This document shows, in pieces, positions 36,318 to 45,050 of a stretch of 64,000 bases of DNA. Below the pieces are notes generated by a model. That model ran no database searches and had not been told where the DNA came from. It saw only the letters and a list, made by a program, of their open reading frames with translations. The translations under genes were made by a program, and so were the position numbers. Source of the DNA: an uncultured Hungatella sp. (lineage in GTDB: Bacteria > Bacillota > Clostridia > Lachnospirales > Lachnospiraceae); assembly GCA_910588325.1 (NCBI GenBank), contig CAJUPP010000005.1, positions 18,643-82,642 on the forward strand, in the 5' to 3' direction. The stretch's first letter is position 1. Every line of letters begins with the position of its first letter.

Positions 36318-37259
36318 TCAGTCGTAATCCACATTATGCTCGATTATATTCCCGGAAACTGCATCGATGGTATAATCATACTCTGTCCTGCCGAAATAGA
36401 ATTCCACTTCATATTCCGCTCCGCCGTCATCATGCTCCAGCTTTGCTTTTTCAAACCGGACATCCGATTCGTTCAGGCCAGCATGGTTCAAAGCAATCTC
36501 CTTTGCCTGGTCAACTCCGATATAAGAGGAGGTGTCTGCCGGATTCGCCGGAGTCCGAAACTGCTCAATGCTCTTTTCAAGCACTGTCCCATCAGAAGCA
36601 TTGATTTCGTAATCGTATTCCCCATCGGAAGTATAAAATTCAATATCATAGACCTGTATTCCATTGTCATAATCAAGTTCTGCTTTTTTAAATGTGACGT
36701 CTGCTTCGGACAAACCTGCATCCCTGAGAGCTGCTGCCTTCGCCTCCTCAACAGATTTTCCCTGCGGCTGTACAGAGCTGTTTCCTCCTGCAGCAGGCTG
36801 ATTCGTTGTAGTTTCCTGGGATTCCATGGAGATATTTCCGTCGGCGGCAGATTGATTCACCGCAGCTTCCCGCGGCTGCATAAAACGGTCTCCATCCACA
36901 TCCGGCTGACTTTTGGCATTTTGCTGCATTTCCTGTCCATAATGATTGCCATTTGCTTCTCCCTCTACATCTCTTGCAATAATATCGCCGTCCTTCGCCT
37001 GAATTAAATATTCATACTCTGTGCCATTATTGTAGAAATCAACTTCATATTGAAAACGTCCGTCGTCAAATTCAAGCCGTGCACGCAGAGCCGATGCTTC
37101 CCCTTCGCTCAAACCGGCATCTCTCAGAGCAACCGTCTTTGCCTCTGCCTTGGTAATCAATGTACTTTTCACAATGGTTATGCTAACAGCCGCAATCACA
37201 GCCACCATGCAAAAGACCAAAAGAATTGCCTTTTTGGGCGTACTGAAAAATCCTTTCAT
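36318..37259 (-). CDS. Membrane-anchored protein with three PepSY domains
   Basis: The 313-residue product has one N-terminal membrane segment (AILLVFCMVAVIAAVSITIV) and three repeats of the PepSY form: AKTVALRDAGLSE..., AKAAALRDAGLSEADV... and AKEIALNHAGLNESDV..., each followed by YEVDFY- or YDIEFY-like strands and a DG.I/V turn. A Gln/Asn/Ser-rich linker separates the first from the second. PepSY repeats are thought to modulate secreted peptidases or bind envelope targets; the role here is unknown. The ATG at 37259 is preferred over a GTG five codons earlier. Confidence 0.85.
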   Translation of the reverse strand: MKGFFSTPKKAILLVFCMVAVIAAVSITIVKSTLITKAEAKTVALRDAGLSEGEASALRARLEFDDGRFQYEVDFYNNGTEYEYLIQAKDGDIIARDVEGEANGNHYGQEMQQNAKSQPDVDGDRFMQPREAAVNQSAADGNISMESQETTTNQPAAGGNSSVQPQGKSVEEAKAAALRDAGLSEADVTFKKAELDYDNGIQVYDIEFYTSDGEYDYEINASDGTVLEKSIEQFRTPANPADTSSYIGVDQAKEIALNHAGLNESDVRFEKAKLEHDDGGAEYEVEFYFGRTEYDYTIDAVSGNIIEHNVDYD

Positions 37260-37408
37260 ACCATCAATCCTCACTTTCCTGTTGTAAGAATAGTTAATAT
37301 AAAAATGAAAGATTTACCATAGCTTTCACCTTGGCATCTCACCCTCAGATTCTTTTCCATTAATATAGCATAAACGTTTCTGTTTTTCAAGCATTCACCG
37401 AAATCTCC

Positions 37409-38452
37409 TCATTTCCAATTTAGAAAATCCCCCCGCTCTGAAACCATCTCATAACCTACCGCCGCTATCCTGCTCTCCAAGCATTCCCGGCACTGGGCAG
37501 ATTCCTCCCCGGTGCAGATCTTATTGTCATACAGCTCATAGTCCTTCCGATTTCTCACTGGAGATAAATTAGGCATCACAACGTTGGCCCCTGCCGCCAG
37601 CCCCTTTTCCCTTCCAAAAGGGTCTAACGTTCCCAGAGCCGTGGTTGCAGGAAGAAGCACTCTGGGAAGAAGCAGACGGATGACAGACAGAAGGTGCAGG
37701 GTCTGTTCCACGCTTCCTGCCGGTTCTTTGGCAAAGCAGGTGTCATGATGAGGAATAAACGGACCGATTCCCACCATGTGGGGTTTCAGCTCCTGAAGAA
37801 ACAGCAGATCCTCGGCAAGAGTCTCCATCGTCTGTCCCGGACTCCCCACCATCATCCCGGCCCCTACCTGATACCCCAGAGATTTTAAATCATACAGACA
37901 CTGTTTGCGGTGTTTAAGACTCATGGTCTGTGGATGCAGCTTCCCATAATGAGCTTCATCCGCCGTTTCATGGCGCAGAAGATATCGGTCCGCCCCGGAC
38001 TCCCGAAACAGCCGGTAGCTTTCGCGGGATTTTTCTCCCACAGAAAGGGTCAGAGCACAATCCGGATATTGTCCCTTTATTTCCCGGATAATCTCTAACA
38101 TCCTCTCATCCGTATAGAAAGGATCCTCCCCTCCCTGAAGGACAAAAGTACGAAATCCCAGTCTCCAGCCTTCTTCACAGCATTCCAGTATCTCTTCCTT
38201 TGTGAGGCGGTACCGCACCGCGTGGGGATTGCCGCCGCGGATTCCGCAGTAATAACAGTTGTTTTTGCAGTAGTTGGTAAACTCAATGAGACCGCGGGTA
38301 AATACCTTTATCCCGTAATGCTTCTTCCTTACCCGGACTGCCTCCCGTGTCAGACGTTCCATTGTTCTTTCATCCCCAAAATCAGCAAGAATTTCCAGAA
38401 AATCCCCTTTCTTCATCAGCTGTCCGTCAATCAATTTTTCCACTGCATTCAT
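37409..38452 (-). CDS. hydE: [FeFe] hydrogenase maturase HydE (radical SAM)
   Basis: The 347-residue enzyme has the radical SAM motif in NYCKNNCYYCGIRGGN, which is HydE-like, and the C-terminal half LPATTALGTLDPFGREKG and GANVVMPNLSP that distinguishes HydE from BioB and PylB. HydE acts on an iron-cyanide-carbonyl-cysteine intermediate during H-cluster assembly. GGAGACGG precedes the ATG. It is the last gene of an operon led by hydF, with an ABC transporter in between; HydG is not in this window. Confidence 0.92.
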   Translation of the reverse strand: MNAVEKLIDGQLMKKGDFLEILADFGDERTMERLTREAVRVRKKHYGIKVFTRGLIEFTNYCKNNCYYCGIRGGNPHAVRYRLTKEEILECCEEGWRLGFRTFVLQGGEDPFYTDERMLEIIREIKGQYPDCALTLSVGEKSRESYRLFRESGADRYLLRHETADEAHYGKLHPQTMSLKHRKQCLYDLKSLGYQVGAGMMVGSPGQTMETLAEDLLFLQELKPHMVGIGPFIPHHDTCFAKEPAGSVEQTLHLLSVIRLLLPRVLLPATTALGTLDPFGREKGLAAGANVVMPNLSPVRNRKDYELYDNKICTGEESAQCRECLESRIAAVGYEMVSERGDFLNWK

Positions 38453-38493
38453 AATCGCCGTCTCCGCCTTTCAAGCTTTGCCATCCAGAACTC

Positions 38494-39597
38494 CTATTGT
38501 GCTCTCCAAATCAATGCCTCTATATCCACATCATTTTCAATCATCCCATTTTCCTTCATGAAGACCACGGTTTTCTTCATGGCCTCAATATCCGAATCCC
38601 GTATGGTCATGTCAAAATCATACATGGGATACATTTCCATCACTGCGTCTATGGTCAGTTCCGTTTCCTTTGCCGTAGCTTCCATAGCGGCTTTTGTATC
38701 TGCTTCTATCACATCAAGAACCTGCTTCTGAGCCTCCAGAAATGTCTTTACTTCCTCCGGATGGCTGTCAATATAGTCACCGCTGGCAGCTACCACAATG
38801 GTGGCCTCTGTCAAATCTGTTCCATTGGTAATAACCGGAAACCCGTCCTTCTCCATATTGTATGCAACCGGTCCTGCAAGGAGGGCTGCGTCTACGCTTC
38901 CGCCTGCCAAAGCAGCCTGAGCGTCAGGAATTCCCATGGACATAAATTCTATATCCTCCTCTGTCATTCCTGCGCCTGCCAGATATGCCACCAAAAGTTC
39001 ATGAAGAATAGTTCCCTTGGGGCCTGCTACTTTTTTACCTTTTAAATCTTCTGGAGACTTTATGGAGTCATCCTTTCCGAAAAGCTTAAACGCTTCCGGA
39101 GACCGGCTGTATGTGCTGATAATCTTAATATCCGCGTCATTGGATGCCGCTAAAATCACAGAAGTCGCGCCAACGGCATAGAGAAACTGAATATCTCCAG
39201 AGGCCAGGGCCTGAGTCTGTTCCGGCCCGGTAGTCAGATCCGAATATGTCACGCCATACCCCAGTTTTCCGAATTCCTTTGCAAAAATCTGCTGGTCTTT
39301 CTCCACGATAGACGGAACATTTAAAGGAGACTTCACATAAGTCACGGCAATGGTTCCCTTTTCCTCCGCCAAAACAGCTTCTGTCTTATCCTTTTCCGGT
39401 TCCGTATTGTTTTCTTCTTCCCCGCCGCTTCCATCTGCCGCGCTGCTTCCTCCTTCCGTCTCCGCCTTTGTCTCCTGAGCTGCAGCCGTAGTCTGGGCCG
39501 CAGCCGTGTTGGTGCTGCCGCCTTGCCCCCCACAGCCTGTCAGAGAAACAACAGCCATAGCTGCCGTCAATATCAGTGCAGTTACATTTCTTTTCAT
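38494..39597 (-). CDS. ABC substrate-binding lipoprotein, NitT/TauT (NMT1-like) family
   Basis: The product of 367 residues starts with a lipoprotein signal ending in SLTGC, then an Ala/Thr/Glu-rich linker of about 60 residues and a type II periplasmic-binding fold with IAVTYVKSPLNVPS. This family includes binding proteins for sulfonates, nitrate, riboflavin and pyrimidine precursors of thiamine; the ligand cannot be assigned by eye. The ATG at 39597 has GGAGG 9 bases upstream. It lies 41 bases before hydE. Confidence 0.88.
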   Translation of the reverse strand: MKRNVTALILTAAMAVVSLTGCGGQGGSTNTAAAQTTAAAQETKAETEGGSSAADGSGGEEENNTEPEKDKTEAVLAEEKGTIAVTYVKSPLNVPSIVEKDQQIFAKEFGKLGYGVTYSDLTTGPEQTQALASGDIQFLYAVGATSVILAASNDADIKIISTYSRSPEAFKLFGKDDSIKSPEDLKGKKVAGPKGTILHELLVAYLAGAGMTEEDIEFMSMGIPDAQAALAGGSVDAALLAGPVAYNMEKDGFPVITNGTDLTEATIVVAASGDYIDSHPEEVKTFLEAQKQVLDVIEADTKAAMEATAKETELTIDAVMEMYPMYDFDMTIRDSDIEAMKKTVVFMKENGMIENDVDIEALIWRAQ

Positions 39598-39644
39598 CAA
39601 TCATTACCTCCAAATAAATATTTTTTCAGATACCCTGTGAAGGG

Positions 39645-40361
39645 TTACATTCGTTCAATCAATTCCCGCTTTAACTCAATAAGCTGTCCGGACAATAAAT
39701 CCCTGGGAAAAGCCAGTGTCTCCAGATGATACTCTCTTTCGCAGATCCCGTTTTCCAGAACCACAATATGGGTTCCTATTGTTAAAGCCTCCTCAATGCT
39801 GTGGGTCACAAACAGAATCCCCTTCTTTTGCTTCTTATATATATTCAAAAGTTCCTGCTGCATCTGAGCCCTGGTAAAATAATCCAGCGCCGCAAAGGGC
39901 TCATCCATCAAAAGATAATCCGGTTCATAGGCCAGGGCCCTTGCCAGGGCCGCTCTCTGCTTCATTCCGCCAGAAAGCTGAGAGGGACGGGCCTTCTCAA
40001 AGCCAGCAAGGCCGGTAAGTTCAAGAAGGGGCTGAAGGTTTTGCTCCCTATTTTGAACTCCAAATAAAATATTTTTCTCCACTGTCAGCCAGGGCATCAG
40101 ACGGGGTTCCTGAAAGATAACCCCTGTTTTATGACCGGTACGGCCGTCCAAACCGTCATCCTTGGGCTCTTCCCACTGAATCCGCCCCAGGTCAGCCTTC
40201 TCCAGCCCTGCAATCAGCCTTAAAAGCGTTGTCTTTCCACATCCGCTCCGCCCCAGGACCACGGTAATCCCCTGCTCTTCCACTTCCAGATTCAGTCCTT
40301 TAAGAACAGGAAGAAAACGGCCGGACACCTGATAGCCTTTCTTTAAATCTGTAATTTTCAT
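39645..40361 (-). CDS. ABC transporter ATPase, NitT/TauT family
   Basis: The 238-residue ATPase has Walker A GRSGCGKTTLLRLI, signature LSGGMKQRAALARAL, and Walker B DYLLMDEPFAALD. The gene's ATG overlaps the TGA of the permease gene (ATGA), so translation is coupled. It energises the permease and binding protein encoded on either side. Confidence 0.93.
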   Translation of the reverse strand: MKITDLKKGYQVSGRFLPVLKGLNLEVEEQGITVVLGRSGCGKTTLLRLIAGLEKADLGRIQWEEPKDDGLDGRTGHKTGVIFQEPRLMPWLTVEKNILFGVQNREQNLQPLLELTGLAGFEKARPSQLSGGMKQRAALARALAYEPDYLLMDEPFAALDYFTRAQMQQELLNIYKKQKKGILFVTHSIEEALTIGTHIVVLENGICEREYHLETLAFPRDLLSGQLIELKRELIERM

Positions 40362-41143
40362 TCCGTCCCGCCTTCCTCCCATATCTTTGCCACCTTGTGA
40401 ATCACCAGCAAAAACAGCTTATCGCAGAGAATCCCTACGGTTCCAATGGTCACAATTCCGGCAATAACCTTATCCGATCTGGACATTTGCTGGGCATCTA
40501 AAATCAGGTAACCCAGTCCGCTTGCCGCCGCAATCATTTCCGCACCGATAATCGCCCTCCAGCTGTACCCCAATCCGATACGCATTCCCACCAGAATATC
40601 CGGAACCGCAGAAGGCAGAATAATGCGGCAGAATTTCTGCCAGCTGCTCAGCCCAAACACCGTTCCTACTTCCAGAAGATTCCTGCTTCCGGACACAAAT
40701 CCTTTTCGGATATTGAGATACATGGGAAAAAAGGAAGCAAGCACAATAATAATGATCTTGGAAGTCTCCCCGATTCCGAACCACAGTATCAAAAGAGCGA
40801 TCAGACTGATGGGAGGGACATTTCTCATAAATTCCAGAAATCCCCCGTAGTACTCCTCAGCAAATGGTTTCTGGCTGACCACAATCCCTCCCGCCATAGC
40901 CATAAAAAACGCAATGGAAAATCCCTCCAATACCCGGCGGAAGCTGACTCCGATATGGCGAAACAGGACTCCGCTCTCCACCATGCCTGCCAGCGCCTTT
41001 GCCACCTTGGCCGGAGGAGGAAGCACATAGGCGCTCCAGATTCCGGTTCTGGCCGCTGCCTGCCATACTGCCAAAAGGATCAGTATTCCCACAGCTGTTT
41101 TTACTCCCCGGCGGACAGCCCCATTTATCTCTCTGTCATTCAT
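40358..41143 (-). CDS. ABC transporter permease, NitT/TauT family
   Basis: The membrane protein of about 261 residues shows five or six membrane segments and the conserved permease loop VSGSRNLLEVGTVFGLSSWQ and RIILPSAVPDILVGMRIGLG. The 5' end overlaps the hydF stop by eight bases; ATG at 41143 is used, with 41161 possible. Overlap with hydF on one side and ATPase on the other shows these genes are expressed as one unit. Confidence 0.9.
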   Translation of the reverse strand: MNDREINGAVRRGVKTAVGILILLAVWQAAARTGIWSAYVLPPPAKVAKALAGMVESGVLFRHIGVSFRRVLEGFSIAFFMAMAGGIVVSQKPFAEEYYGGFLEFMRNVPPISLIALLILWFGIGETSKIIIIVLASFFPMYLNIRKGFVSGSRNLLEVGTVFGLSSWQKFCRIILPSAVPDILVGMRIGLGYSWRAIIGAEMIAAASGLGYLILDAQQMSRSDKVIAGIVTIGTVGILCDKLFLLVIHKVAKIWEEGGTE

Positions 41144-42395
41144 GGCTGTCACAATTCTCATTCTCAAGGAGCGCTGCCACATCCGGGAAAGGAGCCAGGC
41201 TTCGCTTTAATATTCCATGAATATGGGCAATCAGAATCCCGTAGTTTGTCATCGCCACTTTCTGGTCCCTTGCACATGCCAGACGGTATTTCATCTCCCG
41301 CTCATTTAACATACAGGCACCACAGTGAACAATCAATTGATACGGAGTTAAATCCTCCTCAAATCCGGTTCCGGAAGTATAAGAAAACTCTATCTTCTTT
41401 CCCGTATAACTCTGAATCCACCTTGGCAGTTTCACTGTACCGATATCGTTGCACTGTCTGTGGTGGGTACAGCCCTCGGAAACCAGGATTTTGTCTCCGT
41501 CCCGGATTTCATTCAACATGCGGACACCTTCTATGACCTGCTTTAAATTTCCCTTATACCGTGCAAAGAGAATCGAAAAAGAGGTCAGCAAACTGTCATC
41601 CGGTACAATGGCTGATACCATGCCAAATGCCTGGCTGTCCGTAATAACCAGAGACGGTTTCTGTCCAATCTTTCTAAGGGTCTCCTGAAGCTCTGATTCC
41701 CGGGTCACCATGCAGACGCAGCCGTGATCCAAAAGTGCCCGTATGGTCTGCTGCTGCGGCAGGATCAGGCGCCCTTTAGGCGCCGCCTTGTCAACAGGCG
41801 TTACCAGAACTACCAGATCTCCTGGTTTTACCAGACCTTCCAGAAGATCCTTTTCCTCTGTCTCAGGATTCATGGAAGCCAGGCAGTCCTTTAACTCCCA
41901 AATCCCAGCCCTGGTTTTGGAACTGACGAACAAGACTGGATGGTCATGCTCTTTTCCCGTCTGTTCAAAATCCCTAAGTGCCTGAAGCTCCACTTCAGTC
42001 AACAGGTCCACTTTGTGATATACGGTCACAAAAGGCACCTGTTTTTCTCGAAACAGCTTCTCCATCTGCCGGTCTTGCTCTGTCTCTCCTGTCCCTCCAT
42101 CTATCACCAGTACCGCAATGTCCGTCTTGTTGAGAACCTGCCTGCTTTTCTTCATCCTAAGCTTCCCCAGCTCTCCTTCATCATCAATCCCTGGCGTATC
42201 CACCATCATAACCGGCCCCAGGGGCAGAAGCTCCATTGTCTTGTAGACCGGATCCGTGGTAGTTCCTTTTACTTCTGAAACCACTGCCAGTTCCTGCCCG
42301 GTAACCGCATTTAAAAGACTGGATTTTCCCGCATTTCTCCGCCCGAAAAATCCGATGTGAATTCTCTGTGCCGCCGGCGTCTGATTCAGTGCCAC
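41136..42395 (-). CDS. hydF: [FeFe] hydrogenase maturation GTPase HydF
   Basis: The 419-residue protein has GTPase motifs near the N-terminus (GRRNAGKSSLLNAV, VKGTTTDP, VDTPGIDD) and the HydF Fe-S ligands C-x-H in SEGCTHHRQ with IVHCGACML near the C-terminus. HydF is the scaffold that receives the diiron subcluster and delivers it to hydrogenase. It begins with GTG, preceded by AAGGAGAGGG. Its leader has a promoter and a terminator hairpin, suggesting conditional read-through into the whole operon. Confidence 0.94.
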   Translation of the reverse strand: MALNQTPAAQRIHIGFFGRRNAGKSSLLNAVTGQELAVVSEVKGTTTDPVYKTMELLPLGPVMMVDTPGIDDEGELGKLRMKKSRQVLNKTDIAVLVIDGGTGETEQDRQMEKLFREKQVPFVTVYHKVDLLTEVELQALRDFEQTGKEHDHPVLFVSSKTRAGIWELKDCLASMNPETEEKDLLEGLVKPGDLVVLVTPVDKAAPKGRLILPQQQTIRALLDHGCVCMVTRESELQETLRKIGQKPSLVITDSQAFGMVSAIVPDDSLLTSFSILFARYKGNLKQVIEGVRMLNEIRDGDKILVSEGCTHHRQCNDIGTVKLPRWIQSYTGKKIEFSYTSGTGFEEDLTPYQLIVHCGACMLNEREMKYRLACARDQKVAMTNYGILIAHIHGILKRSLAPFPDVAALLENENCDSHE

Positions 42396-42612
42396 TTAAC
42401 CACCCTCTCCTTTCATCACGAAACTGTGCATAAAAAAATACACCCTGAAAAGGATGCACCAACAGACATATTCCGGGCATAAAAATAAAAGCATAAGCCC
42501 TTCTTCCTACGAACTTCCACCTCGGAATCTCCTTGTGTCAGTGCACGATTTTCTATTTTTCTCTTCCTGTTCTTTGTGAAAGGCATACCCCGTCACGCAG
42601 ATATCGGGAATC
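42396..42612 (-). promoter_or_regulatory. Structured leader of hydF operon, candidate riboswitch/attenuator
   Basis: A leader of about 217 bases separates the predicted transcription start from the hydF GTG. It contains several potential stems, including GGGC/GCCC around 42478-42503, and ends in an intrinsic terminator 36 bases before the start codon. I compared it by eye with T-box, TPP, FMN, SAM, cobalamin, lysine, glycine, ZTP, THF and Moco elements and recognised none. Regulation by a small molecule or metal is inference from architecture. Confidence 0.55.
42431..42459 (-). terminator. Intrinsic terminator inside the hydF leader
   Basis: TGCATCCT and AGGGTGTA (minus strand) form an eight-base stem with two G-U pairs and a loop of four bases, followed by seven T. 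The position directly upstream of the hydF ribosome site is that of a riboswitch terminator. Confidence 0.75.
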
Positions 42613-42618
42613 GTTTTT

Positions 42619-42647
42619 ATTTTACTTATAGTGCCGGGAAATGTCAA
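42619..42647 (-). promoter_or_regulatory. Sigma-A promoter of the hydF operon
   Basis: TTGACA (42642-42647) and TAAAAT (42619-42624) on the minus strand are 17 bases apart. The predicted transcription start is near 42612. Confidence 0.8.
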
Positions 42648-42715
42648 GAGTTAATATCTGCGCCTCTCCCTATTTACATGAATTATGCTTTGGCCCCATA
42701 ACTGTATTGGTTCAT

Positions 42716-42752
42716 GAAAAAAAGCTATAACTGTTGCTGTCATAGCCTTTTA
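42716..42752 (-). terminator. Intrinsic terminator after the GH88 gene
   Basis: On the minus strand AAAGGCTATGAC pairs with GTTATAGCTTT (one bulge) and is followed by a T tract, about 12 bases after the stop. Confidence 0.8.
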
Positions 42753-42763
42753 AGAATTATGGG

Positions 42764-43975
42764 TTACCACTCAAACAATGCCTTCCCCTTCAGACGCAGA
42801 ATCGCTTCAATAAAGAAATAGTCTCCGTATATGATAGGCACTTCCGTATTGGTTCCGTCCGGATCATGGTAGAAGAACGTGCCGCCGGTAGTGATGGCAT
42901 CCTGCTCCGGATCCCAGTTGGCAAACTTCTCGTCGCATGCCCGAAGAATACGGTATGCCGCCTCGGTATAGAATCTGGCCTCATTCTCCTTAACATGGCC
43001 GGCAATTTCCAAAAGACCGCAGGCAGTACACATAGCGGCAGTGGAGTCATATTTTAACGGGTCGGCTGGCTGGCGGTAATCCACCAGGGGCAGCCAGTCA
43101 TTGACAGCCATGTTGGAAATACAGTAATGCGCGCATTGCTTGGCAGTGTTTAAGAAAGACTCATCCCCCGTATGGCGGTAGCTTAAGGCAAAGCCGTACA
43201 CGGCCCAGGACTGGCCTCTGCTCCAGGAGGAACCCTGCCCGTACCCCTGTCCTCCGGGGTTGGTAAGGTACTCTCCCGTTTCCGGGTCAAAAGCTACGAT
43301 ATGGTTGCAGCTTCCGTCCGGCCGGACAACATACTGCTGGGCAGTCTTGGCATGGTTGACAGCAATTTTCTTAAAGCGGGGATCCTTCGTCTCCTCAGAA
43401 GCCCAGTACAGCAGAGGGATATTCATCATACAGTCAATGATCATCCAGCCCCGAACATCGCCGCCTCCGAAATTCTGAGCCATTTTAGCCATGGAATCCG
43501 GCCAGGCGCGGATAAATTTTCCGTCCAGATTGTAGCGGGAAGCCAACAGGCTGGCACCTAAAAGTCCCCGGCGTCTTGCCTCCAAATCTCCGGTCTTACG
43601 GTAGTTGGCTACTGAAGATAACAGGAACAAAAATCCCACATCATGATCTACGGTCTCGGCGCTTCTCAGCAGCACATCCAGCCTCTCCTCCACACCTGCT
43701 GCCGCCTTCTTATATTCCTCGTCCCCGGTAGCTTCATACATCTGCCAGAGCATTCCCGGCCAGAAGCCATTGGTCCAGAATCCGACATGAGTGCCCCCGT
43801 CCGGTGTCCTGCCCCAGGGAGTTTCTGTGATATCATGGTATCTGCCGTCCTTCCCAGTAGTATAGGGGATGTTTGTGCCTATCCGCTCACACTCAGCCTT
43901 CATCTTGACCAGCAACTTGTCATAGGCTGTATCCAGCCATTCCTGATTCGAACATCTTGCAGTCTTTTCTTCCAT
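42764..43975 (-). CDS. Glycoside hydrolase family 88, unsaturated glucuronyl hydrolase
   Basis: The 403-residue protein has the GH88 (alpha/alpha)6 barrel signatures GFWPGMLWQMY, HDVGFLF (catalytic Asp region), and GSSWSRGQSWAVYGFA. These enzymes remove the unsaturated uronic acid left by polysaccharide lyases, for example on chondroitin or hyaluronan oligosaccharides, in the cytoplasm. No signal peptide is present. GGAAGGAGAAG precedes the ATG. It is a stand-alone gene here, with no lyase or transporter adjacent. Confidence 0.93.
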   Translation of the reverse strand: MEEKTARCSNQEWLDTAYDKLLVKMKAECERIGTNIPYTTGKDGRYHDITETPWGRTPDGGTHVGFWTNGFWPGMLWQMYEATGDEEYKKAAAGVEERLDVLLRSAETVDHDVGFLFLLSSVANYRKTGDLEARRRGLLGASLLASRYNLDGKFIRAWPDSMAKMAQNFGGGDVRGWMIIDCMMNIPLLYWASEETKDPRFKKIAVNHAKTAQQYVVRPDGSCNHIVAFDPETGEYLTNPGGQGYGQGSSWSRGQSWAVYGFALSYRHTGDESFLNTAKQCAHYCISNMAVNDWLPLVDYRQPADPLKYDSTAAMCTACGLLEIAGHVKENEARFYTEAAYRILRACDEKFANWDPEQDAITTGGTFFYHDPDGTNTEVPIIYGDYFFIEAILRLKGKALFEW

Positions 43976-44040
43976 TTAAGCTTCTCCTTCCAACTGTGAT
44001 TTTATCTCTTGTTTATTGTACCATGGAACCCATTCGATTT

Positions 44041-44206
44041 CTAGTATAACTCGATTTAAATACCTTTCATATTCGGTAAGGATGCTTTTTCGAGAGTGCA
44101 AAGGAAAAAACGGAGGCGTAGTGGTGCTACGCTGAGTATTTTTCCTTTGTGCTATCGGGAAAGCAGACCAGCGAAATGTAAGGTTATTTAAAGCGAGTTA
44201 TACTAG
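44041..44206. repeat. Large intergenic palindromic element 1
   Basis: CTAGTATAACTCG at the left end and CGAGTTATACTAG at the right end are exact complements. Pairing continues inward through TTTAAATA/TATTTAAA and AAAGGAAAAA/TTTTTCCTTTG to a centre GGCGTAG-TGGTG-CTACGCT. The 166-base span folds as one long imperfect hairpin and contains no gene. Confidence 0.8.
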
Positions 44207-44345
44207 TATAACCCACACTAATTACCGATACCTTTCACGCAGAATGAATTTTCAGTCTGCAAGGCGGCGGAGGGAGGCGATGCGGTGGCATCGTTGACCG
44301 ACAACAACGCAACAGATGGAAATCCAGACTTGTGGGTTTACACCT
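44203..44345. repeat. Large intergenic palindromic element 2
   Basis: Immediately adjoining element 1 and sharing its CTAG end, this 140-base stretch has outer arms TATAACCCACA and TGTGGGTTTA and a centre CGATGC-GGT-GGCATCG. Inner arms pair imperfectly. The layout matches element 1 although the sequence differs. Confidence 0.65.
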
Positions 44346-44472
44346 TTTTTGTTTGCGTTATCACATTATCTCCAGCCTGGCCGCATCGGGAAGTATCCAT
44401 CCGGACTGGCCCCGGCAAGGATATTTCCGCCCCGGTGACTGCCGCGTACCAAAAAAACTCCCGCCGCCGCAA

Positions 44473-44943
44473 TCACTTCCGCGAACATTTCTCCGCATCA
44501 ATGGCAAGAACCAGCATAAGGGCGCAGAGAGCATCCTCCGGATTCGGCACGTCAATCACATACGTATCCGTCCAGTTAAGCAGCTGTTTTGACACCTGAG
44601 CCACACATACGTTTCTGTTGTCCAGAACCCAATAATCCCATTCGAAAAAATCCCCGTCCACATGCCAGCCATTACAGTCAATATTATACTTGGGTTTAAA
44701 AAATGTAAATTCCTTGCTGATACAGCCCAGATACGCTCCCCTTAAATACATCTCAAATTTAGGCAACATGGTAAAAATACGCTCCTGCACCATACCGATT
44801 TCCGCTCCCGCCCCGTCAAAAATCTTCAGACAATGGCCCCAGGCCAGCTGTCCTTTCACCACATACACGGTGTTGCCCTGTTCATCATAGATGTCGTAGC
44901 TGTCAAACCATGAAAAAAGCCGTTGCTTAAAAAGTAATTTCAT
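44473..44943 (-). CDS. LURP-one-related family protein
   Basis: The 156-residue product is a tubby-like beta-barrel protein of the LURP-one-related family: LLFKQRLFSWFDSYDIYDE, then VVKGQLAWGHCLKIFD and VAQVSKQLLNWTDTYVIDV strands. Function in bacteria is unknown. The ATG at 44943 has AGGAAGG just upstream; the longer frame to 45165 would overlap the LysR gene start and is rejected. It is divergent from the LysR-type gene. Confidence 0.85.
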   Translation of the reverse strand: MKLLFKQRLFSWFDSYDIYDEQGNTVYVVKGQLAWGHCLKIFDGAGAEIGMVQERIFTMLPKFEMYLRGAYLGCISKEFTFFKPKYNIDCNGWHVDGDFFEWDYWVLDNRNVCVAQVSKQLLNWTDTYVIDVPNPEDALCALMLVLAIDAEKCSRK

Positions 44944-45050
44944 CTTATCCTTCCTCATATCATCATATAATAACTCGCATTTGCTATCATACCACCCCTC
45001 TCCCCTGTAAACAACCAAAACTTTCTTCCCATTTAAAGCCAACGTATCTA

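Noticed and set aside
37409..38452. PylB or BioB instead of HydE
   Set aside because: The PATTALGTLDPFGREKG and NVVMPNLSP segments and co-operonic hydF favour HydE.
42764..43975. GH88 gene as part of the hydF operon
   Set aside because: A strong terminator (42716-42752) and the hydF promoter separate the two units.
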